From the NCBI GenBank assembly GCA_963800725.1, contig CAWDCE010000027.1, positions 91,539 through 155,538 of the forward strand: 64,000 nucleotides of DNA, read 5' to 3'. Positions 44,851 to 55,869 of the stretch are shown here, one piece after another. Within the stretch, counting starts at the first letter, position 1. Every line of letters starts with the position of its first letter. The notes below the pieces were generated by a model. The model was given only the letters and a program-made list of their open reading frames with translations, did not search any database and was not told the origin of the DNA. This DNA comes from Bog-473 sp963800725 (GTDB taxonomy: Bacteria > Actinomycetota > Acidimicrobiia > Acidimicrobiales > RAAP-2). Position numbers and translations under genes: made by a program.

Positions 44851-45611
44851 TGGGTCCCGCCCGCCAAGGTGGCGGTCACGAACTCGACGGTGCGCGCCTC
44901 GATTTCATCGCGATCAAAATCGAGCGTTGCCACATGGAAGCTGCGCTCCAAGATGATGCGCTCGACCGGACCGCTCACCCGAGCGGCCAGGCGCTCCCCC
45001 GACACCGGCGCCACCACATGGTCGTTGAGAGAGGAGAACAAGAGCACCGGGCACGTGACCAGGTCGAGGGCGGCCTCGACCTCGGCGACGCCGGCGAAGA
45101 GCGATTGGACGGCGCGCGGAGGGGAGCTGGTCGTAGGCCAGCTCGACCGAACCTTCGAGGGCGATGTCCGATCCGATCTCCGGCGCCAACTCATCGCCGC
45201 CTTCGATCATGGCGGCGATGAGGGCGACCGTGTCGTCATCGGGAGCAGCAATGAGCGGGTTGACCACGACGAGTGCGGCGATCTCGGGGTGATGTTCGGC
45301 CAGCCACACGCTCAAAGAGCCGCCCATCGAGGCCCGACCACCACCACGGACTCACACCGGCTGGCCAACTCGAGATAGGCCGCGTCCGCGGCGGCCGACC
45401 AGTCCTGCCAACGGGTGGGCACCAGGTCGTCCACCTCGGTGCCATGGCCCGGAAGCAGCGGGGTCTCCCACGCTCAGCCCCGCATCGGCCAAGGCCAGCG
45501 CCAGGCCGCGCATCGATGGGGGTTGCCGGTAAATCCGTGCAGGACCAGGGCACCCCTCGCGGCTCCGGTGGCCGAATAGGGTTCGGCTGCGGGCATCATG
45601 GGAGCACTCAC
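44847..45611 (-). CDS. Alpha/beta hydrolase (monoacylglycerol lipase/carboxylesterase type), frameshifted (left arm)
   Basis: Left-arm copy of the hydrolase at 56.41-57.17 kb. It shows GALVLHGFTGNP, breaks near 45530 and 45335, then continues GGSLSVWLAEHHPEIAALVV, NPLIAAPDDDTVALIAAMIE, with the catalytic tail CPVLLFSSLNDHVVAPVSGE and ILERSFHVATLDFDRDEIEA. Unlike the right copy, its 3' end TVEFVTATLAGGTQ is in the right frame, but its TGA is changed to TCA so the frame runs on. GTG start at 45609-45611. Confidence 0.85.
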
Positions 45612-45738
45612 GCTTCGGCATGCTAGTAGTGGGGCGAGTAGGGTTCCGGCGGCTCCGAAGGTTCCCGGCGGGGAAGACGACAACCTTGGTTGCGCACGAA
45701 GCACGCCAGCAACGTCAGACAAGCGAGGAGCCATTCTC

Positions 45739-46154
45739 ATGCCGTACCCGTTCTTGAGCGATGAGTGGTTGGACGAGGCCCGCAAACTGCGCGCCGAATA
45801 CCGTGGACCTCGCGCCGAATACCCCGCACAGCGTTCGGATGAATCTGGTGGTGACCCGGTGTCCCATTCGGTGACAAAGAGATCGAGGCCCACCTCGACA
45901 CCACGTCGGGGCAACTCGTGCTCGACACCGGTCACGTGGAGAACCACGACCTCAAAGTGACCGTCGACTACGCCACGGCCAAGGCCATTCTCATCGAAGG
46001 CAACCCCCAAGCGGGCATGCAGGCCTTCATGGCCGGCAAGGTCAAGGTCGAAGGCGACATGGGCAAGCTCATGGCCCTGACGATAACCCCGGGCCCCGGT
46101 GCCGGTGACAGCGCCGGCGAGTTCGCCGAGCGACTGCGCGCCATCACCTCGTGA
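45739..46154 (+). CDS. SCP2 sterol-binding domain protein, frameshifted (left arm)
   Basis: Copy of the gene at 55.87-56.28 kb. MPYPFLSDEWLDEARKLRAE is followed by a region with small insertions and deletions near 45800-45870, then LDTGHVENHDLKVTVDYATA and GNPQAGMQAFMAGKVKVEGD in frame to the stop. The end is the usual lipid-cavity part of SCP2 proteins. It faces the other genes of the arm, convergent with the hydrolase downstream. Confidence 0.87.
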
Positions 46155-46169
46155 GCTGAACCACGCTCC

Positions 46170-46941
46170 TCATGGCGTCGCCTCGAGGAACGGCCGCACC
46201 AGGGCGAGCACCCTATCTCGCATTTTTGGTCATCTCCATGTGCGTGGTGCCCGGCAGCACGGCCAACTGCGCGTTCGCCAGAGCCTCGAACATGGCCACC
46301 GTGTGATGCAGTGGCACCATGTCGGTGTCTCCAACGAGGACCAACGTCGGTGCCGTGATGGACGCGAGGCCCTCTTCGCTCCACCCCTTCAGCGAGTGGA
46401 CCATCGCCGTGGTTCTCGGCGAGTACGTCGAAGTCACCCGGGCGTGGGGCAATCTCGGCGTAAGACGTGCGAAGCCGCGTGAAATTGGCCCCCGTCGGCA
46501 GCCGCGCCATGATCGCGGGACCTCGGGGCGCACGAACTGGTCGTGGTTCGGACGATTTTTCGACGAAGGCGAGCACCAATTTGTCGACCACGCCCGGGTG
46601 CGAAAGGGCCAAGGCGAGCGCCACCATGGCACCGAGGCTGAACCCGAACACGTCGGCTTTTTCGATCGACAGGTACGCGAGCAGTGCCTCGATGTCGTCG
46701 GCGAAGCACTCGAGCGACATCGCGTGCCCGCTGTCGGCGGTGCGCCCATGGCCTTGCAACTCGATGGCGATGACCTCATGGTTCTCGGTCAGCGGCGGGA
46801 GCAACTGGGAAAAGTTGGCGGCGATGTTCAACAGGCTGCTGTGGAGGAGCACCAGGGCCGGGCCCTGGCCGTGGCGTTCGAAGTACAGCTCCAAACCGTT
46901 GATCGGCGCGTACGCACCGTGTGTGTCTTGTGTCGGTTCAC
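46170..46941 (-). CDS. Alpha/beta hydrolase, frameshifted (left arm)
   Basis: Copy of the gene at 55.09-55.85 kb. GTG at 46939-46941 behind AGGAGGAACGGCC. Reads GLELYFERHGQGPALVLLHS, VIAIELQGHGRTADSGHAMS, the nucleophile elbow VFGFSLGAMVALALALSHPG, and after two shifts TLVLVGDTDMVPLHHTVAMF and PGTTHMEMTK with the late histidine. The first shift lies near 46920, the next near 46380. Substrate unknown. Confidence 0.87.
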
Positions 46942-46969
46942 CGGCCGTTCCTCCTGCTTGCGTGCGGCA

Positions 46970-48612
46970 TCAATGGGCCAAGACTGGCCCAGCCGAGGGC
47001 CGAGCGCCACCTTCGCATGAAGCACGCGGAGACGAGCCCAGCACCGGCCATCAGGGTCAGCCACCCAGAACGCCACTTCGAAGCTGTGCAAGAGGGCGGG
47101 GCTCGGCGTGGACGTTTTCCAGGCCGGCCCGTCGGGCCAGCGACTCTTGGAGGGTGAGCACCACCTGAATGCCGGCCACTTCGCCGACCTGGGTCGCCAT
47201 CAACTGCGCGGCACTCATGACCCCGTATTCGGTGGCGACCACCTCGTTGGCCATCGTCGCGGACGTCGCCGGCAGCGCGATGCCCATGCCGAGGCCCGAC
47301 AACGCCAGGGCCACCAAGATGATCCCGAGCCCGGGCGGAGTGCTGAAAAGGCGGCAAAGAGCACCATCGAGACCAGCACCGACGTCGCCCCCGCGATGGT
47401 GGCGAACCGCTCGCCGGTGCGCACGGTCATGTATCCAAAGCGGCGTGCTCACCGGAACAAGAGCGGGCGGGCCACCGAGATGAAGCCGACCTCGCTCACG
47501 CTGTAGCCGTAGACCTGCTCCATGAGGAGGGGGAAGAGGAAGCAGCCCCCCCAGTACGTGAAGTTCGAGAAGCCGCGCATGCCGATCGGGAACATGAAGT
47601 TGCGCCGCTTCCTAGAGATGGTCGGGATGAGCGGGTTGGCAAAGGTCAGTTCACGCCAGACAAACAGGGCGCCGAAGACGATTGCACCGAGCCCCGAGAG
47701 GATCACCGCCGTCGAGGTCCACCCGACAATCGGCCCGATGCTGAGCACCAGCGGGGCTCGCCGGCCACCGTGCCGGCGAGGCTCCAACTCCCCACCCAGT
47801 CCATCGCCGTGGCCTCGCCCGCCTCGTCGGGATCACCTGGGGGCTTGACGGTCCCGCACCGTGGTGGGCCCGGCGTCGCGACGGAAGGATCAGGGCCACC
47901 ACGGCGGTGGCGATGATCAAGAGGAGCAGCTGACCCCAAAACAGGTCGCGCATCCGAGGTACTGGATCACCGGTGACCCCAAGGTCACCCCGAGCACCGG
48001 TCCACCGGCCCCGACCAAGGCCCACCACCCGAGCGCCTTGACCCGCTCTTCGGGCGCAAAGAGTGCGGGAGGATCAAGGCCATCCAGGCGGTGCCGGTCG
48101 CCGCCCCTTGGACACCGTCGAGGGCCCGGGCGAAGAGGAGCATGCCAACGTTGGCCGCGGTCGCGGTCAGCACGGCGCTCACCATGGCGCCGAAGAGTCC
48201 GAACAAGTAGAGTGCGTCGATGCCCGAAGAGGTCGCCGGCCTTCCCAAAGAACGGGGCGGCGATCCCAAAAGTGAAGAGCGGCCCGGTCGACGCCCAGGT
48301 GAGGACCGAGAATTTTGTGTGGAACTCGGACTTGACCGTCGGCAACGCCACGACGAAGACGGTGAAAGTGATGTTGAGCGAAAGCAGACCGGCCAAGAGT
48401 GCGCTCAGCGCCCACCAGCGATACCGCGGACTGCGTTCGGCCCGGTCGGCCACCCGACGGCGCAGCAGCACCGGCCAACTCGGGTCGAACGAAGCCTCCG
48501 CCCCGCTCGCCCCGAGCCCGGCCGTGCCGGGATCGGCCAGCGGATCGAGCAGGACGTCGGGCCGCTCGTAAACCGGAAGATCGTCCGATGCCTCGTTGTC
48601 GCGGCGGCTCAC
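46970..48612 (-). pseudogene. DHA2-type MFS drug transporter, several frameshifts (left arm)
   Basis: Copy of the transporter at 53.4-55.06 kb. GTG at 48610-48612, SRRDNEASDDLPVYERPDVL, then LSALLAGLLSLNITFTVFVV, ASTGPLFTFGIAAPFFGKAG, and in other frames MLLFARALDGVQGAATGTAW, PLLMEQVYGYSVSEVGFIS and GMGIALPATSATMANEVVAT. At least five indels. Fourteen helices are expected for this family; all are traceable in pieces. Confidence 0.85.
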
Positions 48613-48715
48613 GCCCGGTGGCGGTGGCGTGGCGGGGGGCCCACCGCACTCGGAGTCCTCACCTGGGCCACCCTACCGCTGGGCTCTGGGGCGAAGTCCC
48701 CCGAACCCGCGGTGA

Positions 48716-49028
48716 TCAGCTCGTCGAGAAGCGGTCGAACCACCAGTTCGGATTGCGACCGTGCGCGTGGAAATGGTCTGGGATCTGGCGCATCACCCGG
48801 TCGAGCGACCACTTCCCTTCGCCGAATCTGGCGTCGGCCACCGCGGACAGCTGGGCGATCATGTGGTCGACGTCTGCGTCGGGCGGGACCGCTCCGTGGT
48901 GCTTCCACACCACCATGGGCACACCGCACACCTCGCAGTCGGCCACCCACAGATGTCATCTTCGTGGTGCCATGCCGAGAGCTTGGCCGCCTCGCACAGG
49001 TCGGATTCGGGTTGAAGGCCGAGGACAT
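48716..49028 (-). CDS. Small CxxC protein, frameshifted (left arm)
   Basis: Copy of the intact gene at 52,999-53,313. MSSAFNPN opens at 49028, a one-base error near 48960 shifts into MADCEVCGVPMVVWKHHGAV and then the rest is in frame to FDRFSTS. See the right-arm copy for description. Confidence 0.8.
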
Positions 49029-49041
49029 GACCCGCGCGCGC

Positions 49042-50975
49042 ATACTTGGTGAGGATCTGTACCGATGAACCAATCGGCACGACTTGGTTAGTAGCGGGGA
49101 CGGTGCCCTTGACGGACGCAGACGGGCTGCCGGTCACCCCCGAGACCACCAGGCCCGCACCTTGGAGCGCGGCGGTCGCCTGGGTCACGGTCTCACCGAG
49201 CACATTGGGCACCGCCACGGTCGGCGGCCCCGACGACACCGTGACGGTGACGGCTGAGCCGTAGGGGGCGACGGTCCCACTCGCCGGGCTGGTCGAGATC
49301 ACCTGTCCGGCGGGAACCGTGGCGCTCGAGATGGTGACTTGGGTCGCGGTGAAGCCGACCGCCCCGAGGGCCGCCTGGGCTTGGGCGAAGGTATAGGCAC
49401 CCGGGATGTTCGGGACCGTGACCGGTGCGTGGCCCTGGGAGGGGACCATGGTGATGGTCGCACCGTAAGGGGCGGTGGTCGGGTTGCCTTGGTGCCAAGC
49501 ATCCAGCCAATCAGCACGCCGCTCGGCACGCCGTCGGAGCACTGCGCCGCGCCGGACACACCCTTGAGGTGGGCCGTGGCCAAGGTCACGGCACCTTGGG
49601 CGCAGGTCTGGTTGGCCGAGGAGGGGACCGGCACCGGCGGTGGACCGATCGAGGGTACGACCTTGAGGGTCGAGCCTTCTTTGAGCACCGTGCCGGGCTT
49701 GGGTGACTGCGAGATGACCGATCCGGCCGCCACGGTGATCGAGGTGACGCCGTGCTCGAGATGCAAGGTGAAGTGATCCCGAGAGGCCGCCGCGTGGGCC
49801 TTGGCCAAAGTCAGGTGCACGAGCACCGGAGCGGGGTGTGACGCGGTAAAGACCTTGTTCTTGGCCGCCACGATCCCCCCGGCGACCAGTGCCAAGACCA
49901 GCACCACCGCAGCGAGGATCCAATAGAGCTTCTTGTGGCTTTTCTTCGGCTTCTTGATCATCGCGCCACCCGCCGCCGAACTCGCTCGCCCGCCCTTCGT
50001 GTCCGACTCTGCGTCGAAGACCTCGCCCGGCCCCGCCTTGGTCCCAACAGGGGCTGCGGGAACGACGACCTGCGTGCGTTCGGAAAGGGCGTCGGTCGCT
50101 CCGCTCCAACCTGGGTGCTGGCATCGGGATGGGGGGTGCGCAATGGCAGGGGTTGGGGGTTGGGGAGCGCGTCGGCCAGTGCCGCGGGCGTGCCGCGAAT
50201 CGAGCCGCGTCGAGCCGATCCTCTTTGGCCGGTGCCGTGGCACGGGCCAACACCTCGGCCAAAGGACCGAGGGCTGGGTTCGGCGGCAGGGGGGCACCGA
50301 CACGCGCCATCAGCGTGCCCATGGTGGTGTCGGTGACAAAGGGCACCGTGCCGGTCACCGCCTCGTAGAGGACCAGGGCCAAGGAGTAGACGTCGGCCCG
50401 GCCGTCCACCTGCTTGCCCTCGGCCGACTCTGGTGAGGCGTAGCGGGCCGTGCCGACCATCGCCCCGGCAGGCTCGGTCCAGGCCGCCTCGGCCAGTGCT
50501 CGGGCGACGCCGAAATCGGCGACACGCACGCGACCTTCTTCGTCGAAAAGCAGGTTGGCGGGTTTGATGTCGCGGTGGACAAGGCCCCGTGAGTGGGCAT
50601 AGGCCAGACCCTGGGCCACCTCGGCACCGAGGGTGGCCGCTTGGGAGTGGCACAATCGAACCCCTTGGTCGAGCATGTCGCGGAGCGATCCCCCCGCCGA
50701 GGTATTCGAGCACCAAAATAGGGGCCGTCGGTGTCCTCACCCCAGTCGAAGACTCGAAGGACATGGGGGTGGTTGAGCGAGGCGACTGACCGCGCCCTTG
50801 GCCCCGAATCGCTTCAGGAATGCAGCGTCAGTTGCTAGACCGGGTTGGAGGACTTTTACCGCGACATGGCGCTGCAGGGACACGTCTTCAGCCAGGAAGA
50901 CGTGCGCTGATGCGCCGGTGCCGAGAGCTGAGTTCGAGTCGTTGTTGTCCACCGGGCGATGTTGCCCACTGGAAC
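49042..50975 (-). pseudogene. PASTA-domain serine/threonine protein kinase, several frameshifts (left arm)
   Basis: Membrane kinase of the PknB type. N-lobe ALGTGASAHVFLAEDVSLQR and HVAVKVLQPGLATDAAFLKR; catalytic loop LVHRDIKPANLLFDEEGRVR; DFGVARAL; activation segment MVGTARYASPESAEGKQVDG; then a Pro-rich linker, the KKPKKSHKKLYWILAAVVLV membrane helix and four extracellular PASTA repeats ending QVVPIGSSVQILTK. Breaks occur near 50770, 50690, 50190, 50095 and 49490, and one extra base after QILTK hides the TAG. The extreme 5' end (50,940-51,013) is garbled at the centre of the inverted repeat. Confidence 0.87.
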
Positions 50976-51100
50976 CCAAGGAGTGATTCCACCGGGCGGT
51001 GGCGGGTTGTTGATCACTAGCCTACGTAGTGCCCGGCGGCTCCATTTCTGGGATTCCATTCGGGCCGTGTCTCTCGGACGCGTGGTATCGACTCATTTCC
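50930..51100. other. Centre of the inverted duplication
   Basis: The axis is at about 51,014, judged from GCCGAGAGC at 50,919-50,927 pairing with GCTCTCGGC at 51,101-51,109. In the innermost 75 bases on each side the two arms are still alignable (CCCGGTGG versus CCCGGCGG, TTGGGTTCCA versus CTGGGATTCCA) but carry many differences, more than anywhere in the next 7 kb. That fits unpolished read ends rather than a cleanly inverted DNA. No inverted-repeat telomere signature or resolvase site is apparent. Confidence 0.7.
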
Positions 51101-52986
51101 GCTCTCGGCACCGGCGCATCAGCGCACGTCTTCCTGGCCGAAGACGTGTCCCTGCAGCGCCATTCGTGGTAAAAAGTCCTCCAACCCGGTCTAGCAACTG
51201 ACGCTGCATTCCTGAAGCGATTCGGGGCCGAGCGCGGTCAGTCGCCTCGCTCAACCACCCCCATGTCCTTCGAGTCTTCGACTGGGGTGAGGACACCGAC
51301 GGCCCCTATTTGGTGCTCGAATACCTCGGCGGGGGATCGCTGCGCGACATGCTCGACCAAGGGGTTCGATTGAGCCACTCCCAAGCGGCCACCCTCGGTG
51401 CCGAGGTGGCCAGGGTCTGGCCTCATGCCCACTCACGGGGCCTTGTCCACCGCGACATCAAACCCGCCAACCTGCTTTTCGACGAAGAAGGTCGTGTGCG
51501 TGTCGCCGATTTCGGCGTCGCCCGAGCACTGGCCGAGGGCGGCCTGGACCGAGCCTGCCGGGGCGATGGTCGGCACGGCCCGCTACGCCTCACCAGAGTC
51601 GGCCGAGGGCAAGCAGGTGGACGGCCGGGCCGACGTCTACTCCTTGGCCCTGGTCCTCTACGAGGCGGTGACCGGCACGGTGCCCTTTGTCACCGACACC
51701 ACCATGGGCACGCTGATGGCGCGTGTGGGTGCCCCCCTGCCGCCGAACCCAGCCCTCGGTCCTTTGGCCGAGGTGTTGCCCGTGCCGCGGCACCGGCCAA
51801 AGAGGATCGGCTCGACGCGGCTGGATTCGCGGCGCGCCTCGCGGCACTGGCCGAGCCGCGCCGCCCAACCCCCAACCCCTGCCATTGCGCACCCCCCATC
51901 CCGATGCCAGCACCCAGGTTGGAGCGGAGCGACCGACGCCCTTGTCCGAACGCACGCAGGTCGTCGTTCCCGCAGCCCCTGTTGGGACCAAGGCGGGGCC
52001 GGGCGAGGTCTTCGACGCAGAGTCGGACGCGAAGGGTGGGCGAGCGAGTTCGGCGGCGGGTGGCGCGATCATCAAGAAGCCGAAGAAAAGCCACAAGAAG
52101 CTCTATTGGATCCTCGCTGCGGTGGTGCTGGTCTTGGCACTGGTCGCCGGGGGGATCGTGGCGGCCAAGAACAAGGTCTTTACCGCGTCACACCCCGCTC
52201 CGGTGCTCGTGCACCTGACTTTGGCCAAGGCCCACGCGGCGGCCTCTCGGGATCACTTCACCTTGCATCTCGAGCACGGCGTCACCTCGATCACCGTGGC
52301 GGCCGGATCGGTCATCTCGCAGTCACCCAAGCCCGGCACGGTGCTCAAAGAAGGCTCGACCCTCAAGGTCGTACCCTCGATCGGTCCACCGCCGGTGCCG
52401 GTCCCCTCCTTGGCCAACCAGACCTGCGCCCAAGGTGCCGTGACCTTGGCCGCGGCCCACCTCAAGGGTGTGTGCGGCGCGGCGCAGTACTCCGACGGCG
52501 TGCCGAGCGGCGTGCTGATTGGCTGGATGCTTGGCACCAAGGGCAACCCGACCACCGCCCCTTACGGTGCGACCATCACCATGGTCCCCTCCCAGGGCCA
52601 CGCACCGGTCACGGTCCCGAACATCCCGGGTGCCTATACCTTCGCCCAAGCCCAGGCGGCCCTCGGGGCGGTCGGCTTCACCGCGACCCAAGTCACCATC
52701 TCGAGCGCCACGGTTCCCGCCGGACAGGTGATCTCGACCAGCCCGGCGAGTGGGACCGTCGCCCCCTACGGCTCAGCCGTCACCGTCACGGTGTCGTCGG
52801 GGCCGCCGACCGTGGCGGTGCCCAATGTGCTCGGTGAGACCGTGACCCAGGCGACCGCCGGCTCCAAGGTGCCGGCCTGGTCGTCTCGGGGGTGACCGGC
52901 AGCCCGTCTGCGTCCGTCAAGGGCACCGTCCCCGCTGACTAACCAAGTCGTGCCGATTGGTTCATCGGTACAGATCCTACCAGTAG
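51067..52986 (+). pseudogene. PASTA-domain serine/threonine protein kinase, several frameshifts (right arm)
   Basis: Same protein as at 49.0-51.0 kb, with a better N-terminus: YRLISALGTGASAHVFLAED containing the glycine loop, probably starting at GTG 51067 after a one-base fix. Lys of the N-lobe in VVKVLQ, then EYLGGGSLRDMLDQGVRLSH, GLVHRDIKPANLLFDEEGRV, DFGVARALAE. After further shifts the cytoplasmic linker, the membrane helix YWILAAVVLVLALVAGGIVA and PASTA repeats 1-4 follow (about residues 370-640), ending at TAG 52984-52986. It likely senses peptidoglycan fragments and phosphorylates division or envelope proteins. Errors near 51170, 51235, 51540, 51780, 51950 and 52860. Confidence 0.88.
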
Positions 52987-52998
52987 GCGTGCGCGTGC

Positions 52999-53313
52999 AT
53001 GTCCTCGGCCTTCGACCCGAATTGCGACCTGTGCGAGGCGGCCAAGCTCTCGGCATGGCACCACGAAGATGACATCTGTTGGGTGGCCGACTGCGAGGTG
53101 TGCGGTGTGCCCATGGTGGTGTGGAAGCACCACGGAGCGGTCCCGCCCGACGCAGACGTCGACCACATGATCGCCCAGCTGTGCGCGGTGGCCGACGCCA
53201 GATTCGGCGAAGGGAAGTGGTCGCTCGACCGGGTGATGCGCCAGATCCCAGACCATTTCCACACGCACGGTCGCAATCCGAACTGGTGGTTCGACCGCTT
53301 CTCGACGAGCTGA
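52999..53313 (+). CDS. Small conserved protein with two CxxC motifs
   Basis: I do not know a function for this 104-residue protein. It reads MSSAFDPNCDLCEAAKLSAW, then HHEDDICWVADCEVCGVPMV, then VWKHHGAVPPDADVDHMIAQ and RQIPDHFHTHGRNPNWWFDR. CDLC and CEVC about 20 residues apart, plus several histidines, suggest a zinc site, somewhat like the zinc-binding members of the HIT superfamily. It starts 13 bases after the PASTA kinase and is probably cotranscribed with it. Confidence 0.8.
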   Translation: MSSAFDPNCDLCEAAKLSAWHHEDDICWVADCEVCGVPMVVWKHHGAVPPDADVDHMIAQLCAVADARFGEGKWSLDRVMRQIPDHFHTHGRNPNWWFDRFSTS

Positions 53314-53416
53314 TCACCGCGGGTTCGGGGGACTTCGCCCCAGAGCCCAGCGGTAGGGTGGCCCAGGTGAGGACTCCGAGTGCGGTGGGCCCCCCGCCAC
53401 GCCACCGCCACCGGGC

Positions 53417-55057
53417 GTGAGCCGCCGCGACAACGAGGCATCGGACGATCTTCCGGTTTACGAGCGGCCCGACGTCCTGCTCGATCCGCTGGCCGATCCG
53501 GCGCGGCCGGGCTCGGGGCGAGCGGGCGGAGGCATCATTCGACCCAAGTTGGCCGGTGCTGCTGCGCCGTCGGGTGGCCGACCGGGCCGAACGCAGTCCG
53601 CGGTATCGCTGGTGGGCGCTGAGCGCACTCTTGGCCGGTCTGCTTTCGCTCAACATCACTTTCACCGTCTTCGTCGTGGCGTTGCCGATCGGTCAAGTCC
53701 GAGTTCCACACAAATTTCCTCGGTCCTCACCTGGGCGTCGACCGGGCCGCTCTTGGCTTTTGGGATCGCCGCCCCGTTCTTTGGGAAGGCGGGCGACCTC
53801 TTCGGGCATCGACGCCTCTACTTGTTCGGACTCTTCGGCGCCATGGTGAGCGCCGTGCTGACGCAACCGTGGCCAACGTTGGCATGCTCCTCTTCGCCCG
53901 GGCCCTCGACGGTGTCCAAGGGGCGGCGACCGGCACCGCCTCGATGGCCTTGATCCTCCGGCTCTTTGCGCCCGAAGAGCGGGTCAAGGCGCTCGGGTGG
54001 TGGGCCTTGGTCGGGGCCGGTGGACCGGTGCTCGGGGTGACCTTGGGGTCACCGGTGATCCAGTACCTCGGATGGCGCGACCTGTTTTGGGGTCAGCTGC
54101 TCCTCTTGATCATCGCCACCGCCGTGGTGGCCCTGATCCTTCCGTCGCGACGCCGGGCCCACCGCGGTCCGGGCGGTCGAGCCCAGGGGTGAGCCCGACG
54201 AGGCGGGCGAGGCCACGGCGATGGACTGGGTGGGGAGTTGGAGCCTCGCCGGCACGGTGACCGCGGCCATGCTGGTGCTCAGCATCGGGCCGATTGTCGG
54301 GTGGACCTCGACGGCGGTGATCCTCTCGGGGCTCGGTGCAATCGTCTTTGGCGCCCTGTTTGTCTGGCGTGAACTGACCTTTGCCAACCCGCTCATCCCG
54401 ACCAAGTATTGGAAGCGGCGCAACTTCATGTTCCCGATGGGCATGCGCGGCTTCTCGAACTTCGCGTACTTCGGGGGCTTCTTCCTCTTCCCCCTCCTCA
54501 TGGAGCAGGTCTACGGCTACAGCGTGAGCGAGGTCGGCTTCATCTCGGTGGCCCGCCCGCTCTTGTTCGCGGTGAGCGCGCCGATTGCGGGATACATGAC
54601 CGTGCGCACCGGCGAGCGGTTCGCCACCATCGCGGGGGCGACGTCGGTGCTGGTCTCGATGGTGCTCTTTGCCACCCTCGGCGCTTCGCCCGGGCTCGGG
54701 ATCATCTTGGTGGCCCTGGCGTTGTCGGGCCTCGGCATGGGCATCGCGCTGCCGGCGACGTCCGCGACGATGGCCAACGAGGTGGTCGCCACCGAATACG
54801 GGGTCATGAGTGCCGCGCAGTTGATGGCGACCCAGGTCGGCGAAGTGGCCGGCATTCAGGTGGTGCTCACCCTCCAAGAGTCGCTGGCCCGACGGGCCGG
54901 CCTTGAAAACGTCCACGCCAGCCCCGCCCTCTTGCACAGCTTCGAAGTGGCGTTCTGGGTGGCCGCCCTGATGGCCGGTGCTGGGCTCGTCTGCGCGTGC
55001 TTCATGCGAAGCGTCGGTGGCGCTCGGCCCTCGGCTGGGCCAGTCTTGGCCCATTGA
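53417..55057 (+). CDS. DHA2-type MFS drug transporter, frameshifted (right arm)
   Basis: Proton-driven exporter of the EmrB/QacA group with 14 helices. GTG start gives SRRDNEASDDLPVYERPDVL, then pieces RYRWWALSALLAGLLSLNIT, FTVFVVALP, VLTWASTGPLLAFGIAAPFF, LFGHRRLYLFGLFGAMVSAV, ARALDGVQGAATGTASMALI, and from 54,221 one long clean frame to FVWRELTFANPLIPTKYWKR, ISVARPLLFAVSAPIAGYMT and GMGIALPATSATMANEVVAT. Breaks near 53520, 53690, 53855 and 54180. It follows the CxxC gene and precedes a hydrolase by 28 bases. Substrate unknown. Confidence 0.9.
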
Positions 55058-55085
55058 TGCCGCACGCAAGCAGGAGGAACGGCCG

Positions 55086-55854
55086 GTGAACCAACGCAGC
55101 ACCGCGGTGCGTACGCGCCGATCAACGGTTTGGAGCTGTACTTCGAACGCCACGGCCAGGGCCCGGCCCTGGTGCTCCTCCACGGCGGCCTGTTGAACAT
55201 CGCCGCCAACTTTTCCCAGTTGCTCCCGCCGCTGACCGAGAACCATGAGGTCATCGCCATCGAGTTGCAAGGCCATGGGCGCACCGCCGACAGCGGGCGC
55301 GCGATGTCGCTCGAGTGCTTCGCCGACGACGTCGCGGCACTGCTCGCGTACCTGTCGATCGAAAAAGCCGACGTGTTCGGGTTCAGCCTCGGTGCCATGG
55401 TGGCGCTCACCTTGGCCCTTTCGCACCCGGGCGTGGTCAACAAATTGGTGCTCGCCTCGGTCGATCATTCCCCGAACCACGACCAGTTCGTGCGCCCCGA
55501 GGATCCCGCGATCATGGCGCGGCTGCCGACGGAGGCCGATTTCGCGCGGCTTCGCACGTCTTACGCCGAGATTGCCCCGCGCCCGGGTGACTTCGACGTA
55601 CTCGCCGAGCGAACCACGGCGATGGTCCACTCGCTGAAGGGGTGGAGCGAAGAGGACTCGCGTCCATCACGGCACCGACGTTGGTCCTCGTTGGAGACAC
55701 CGACATGGTGCCACTGCATCACGCGGTGGCCATGTTCGAGGCTCTGGCGAACGCGGAGTTGGCCGTGCTGCCGGGCACCACGCACATGGAGATGACCAAA
55801 AATGCGGATCGGGTGCTCGCCCTGGTGCGGCCGTTCCTCGAGGCGACGCCATGA
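55086..55854 (+). CDS. Alpha/beta hydrolase, frameshifted (right arm)
   Basis: GTG at 55086 preceded by AGGAGG. After a one-base fix near 55108 it reads YAPINGLELYFERHGQGPAL, LLHGGLLNIAANFSQLLPPL, VIAIELQGHGRTADSGRAMS, the serine elbow DVFGFSLGAMVALTLALSHP, then a break near 55660 and ITAPTLVLVGDTDMVPLHHA with the catalytic aspartate and TTHMEM with the histidine. About 255 residues. Related to 3-oxoadipate enol-lactonase-like hydrolases, but substrate not determinable. Confidence 0.9.
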
Positions 55855-55869
55855 GGAGCGTGGTTCAGC

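Noticed and set aside
51014..51014. Hairpin telomere of a linear chromosome at the axis
   Set aside because: Possible in principle, but the arms diverge at species level farther out and the axis splits a kinase gene, which a natural chromosome end would hardly do.
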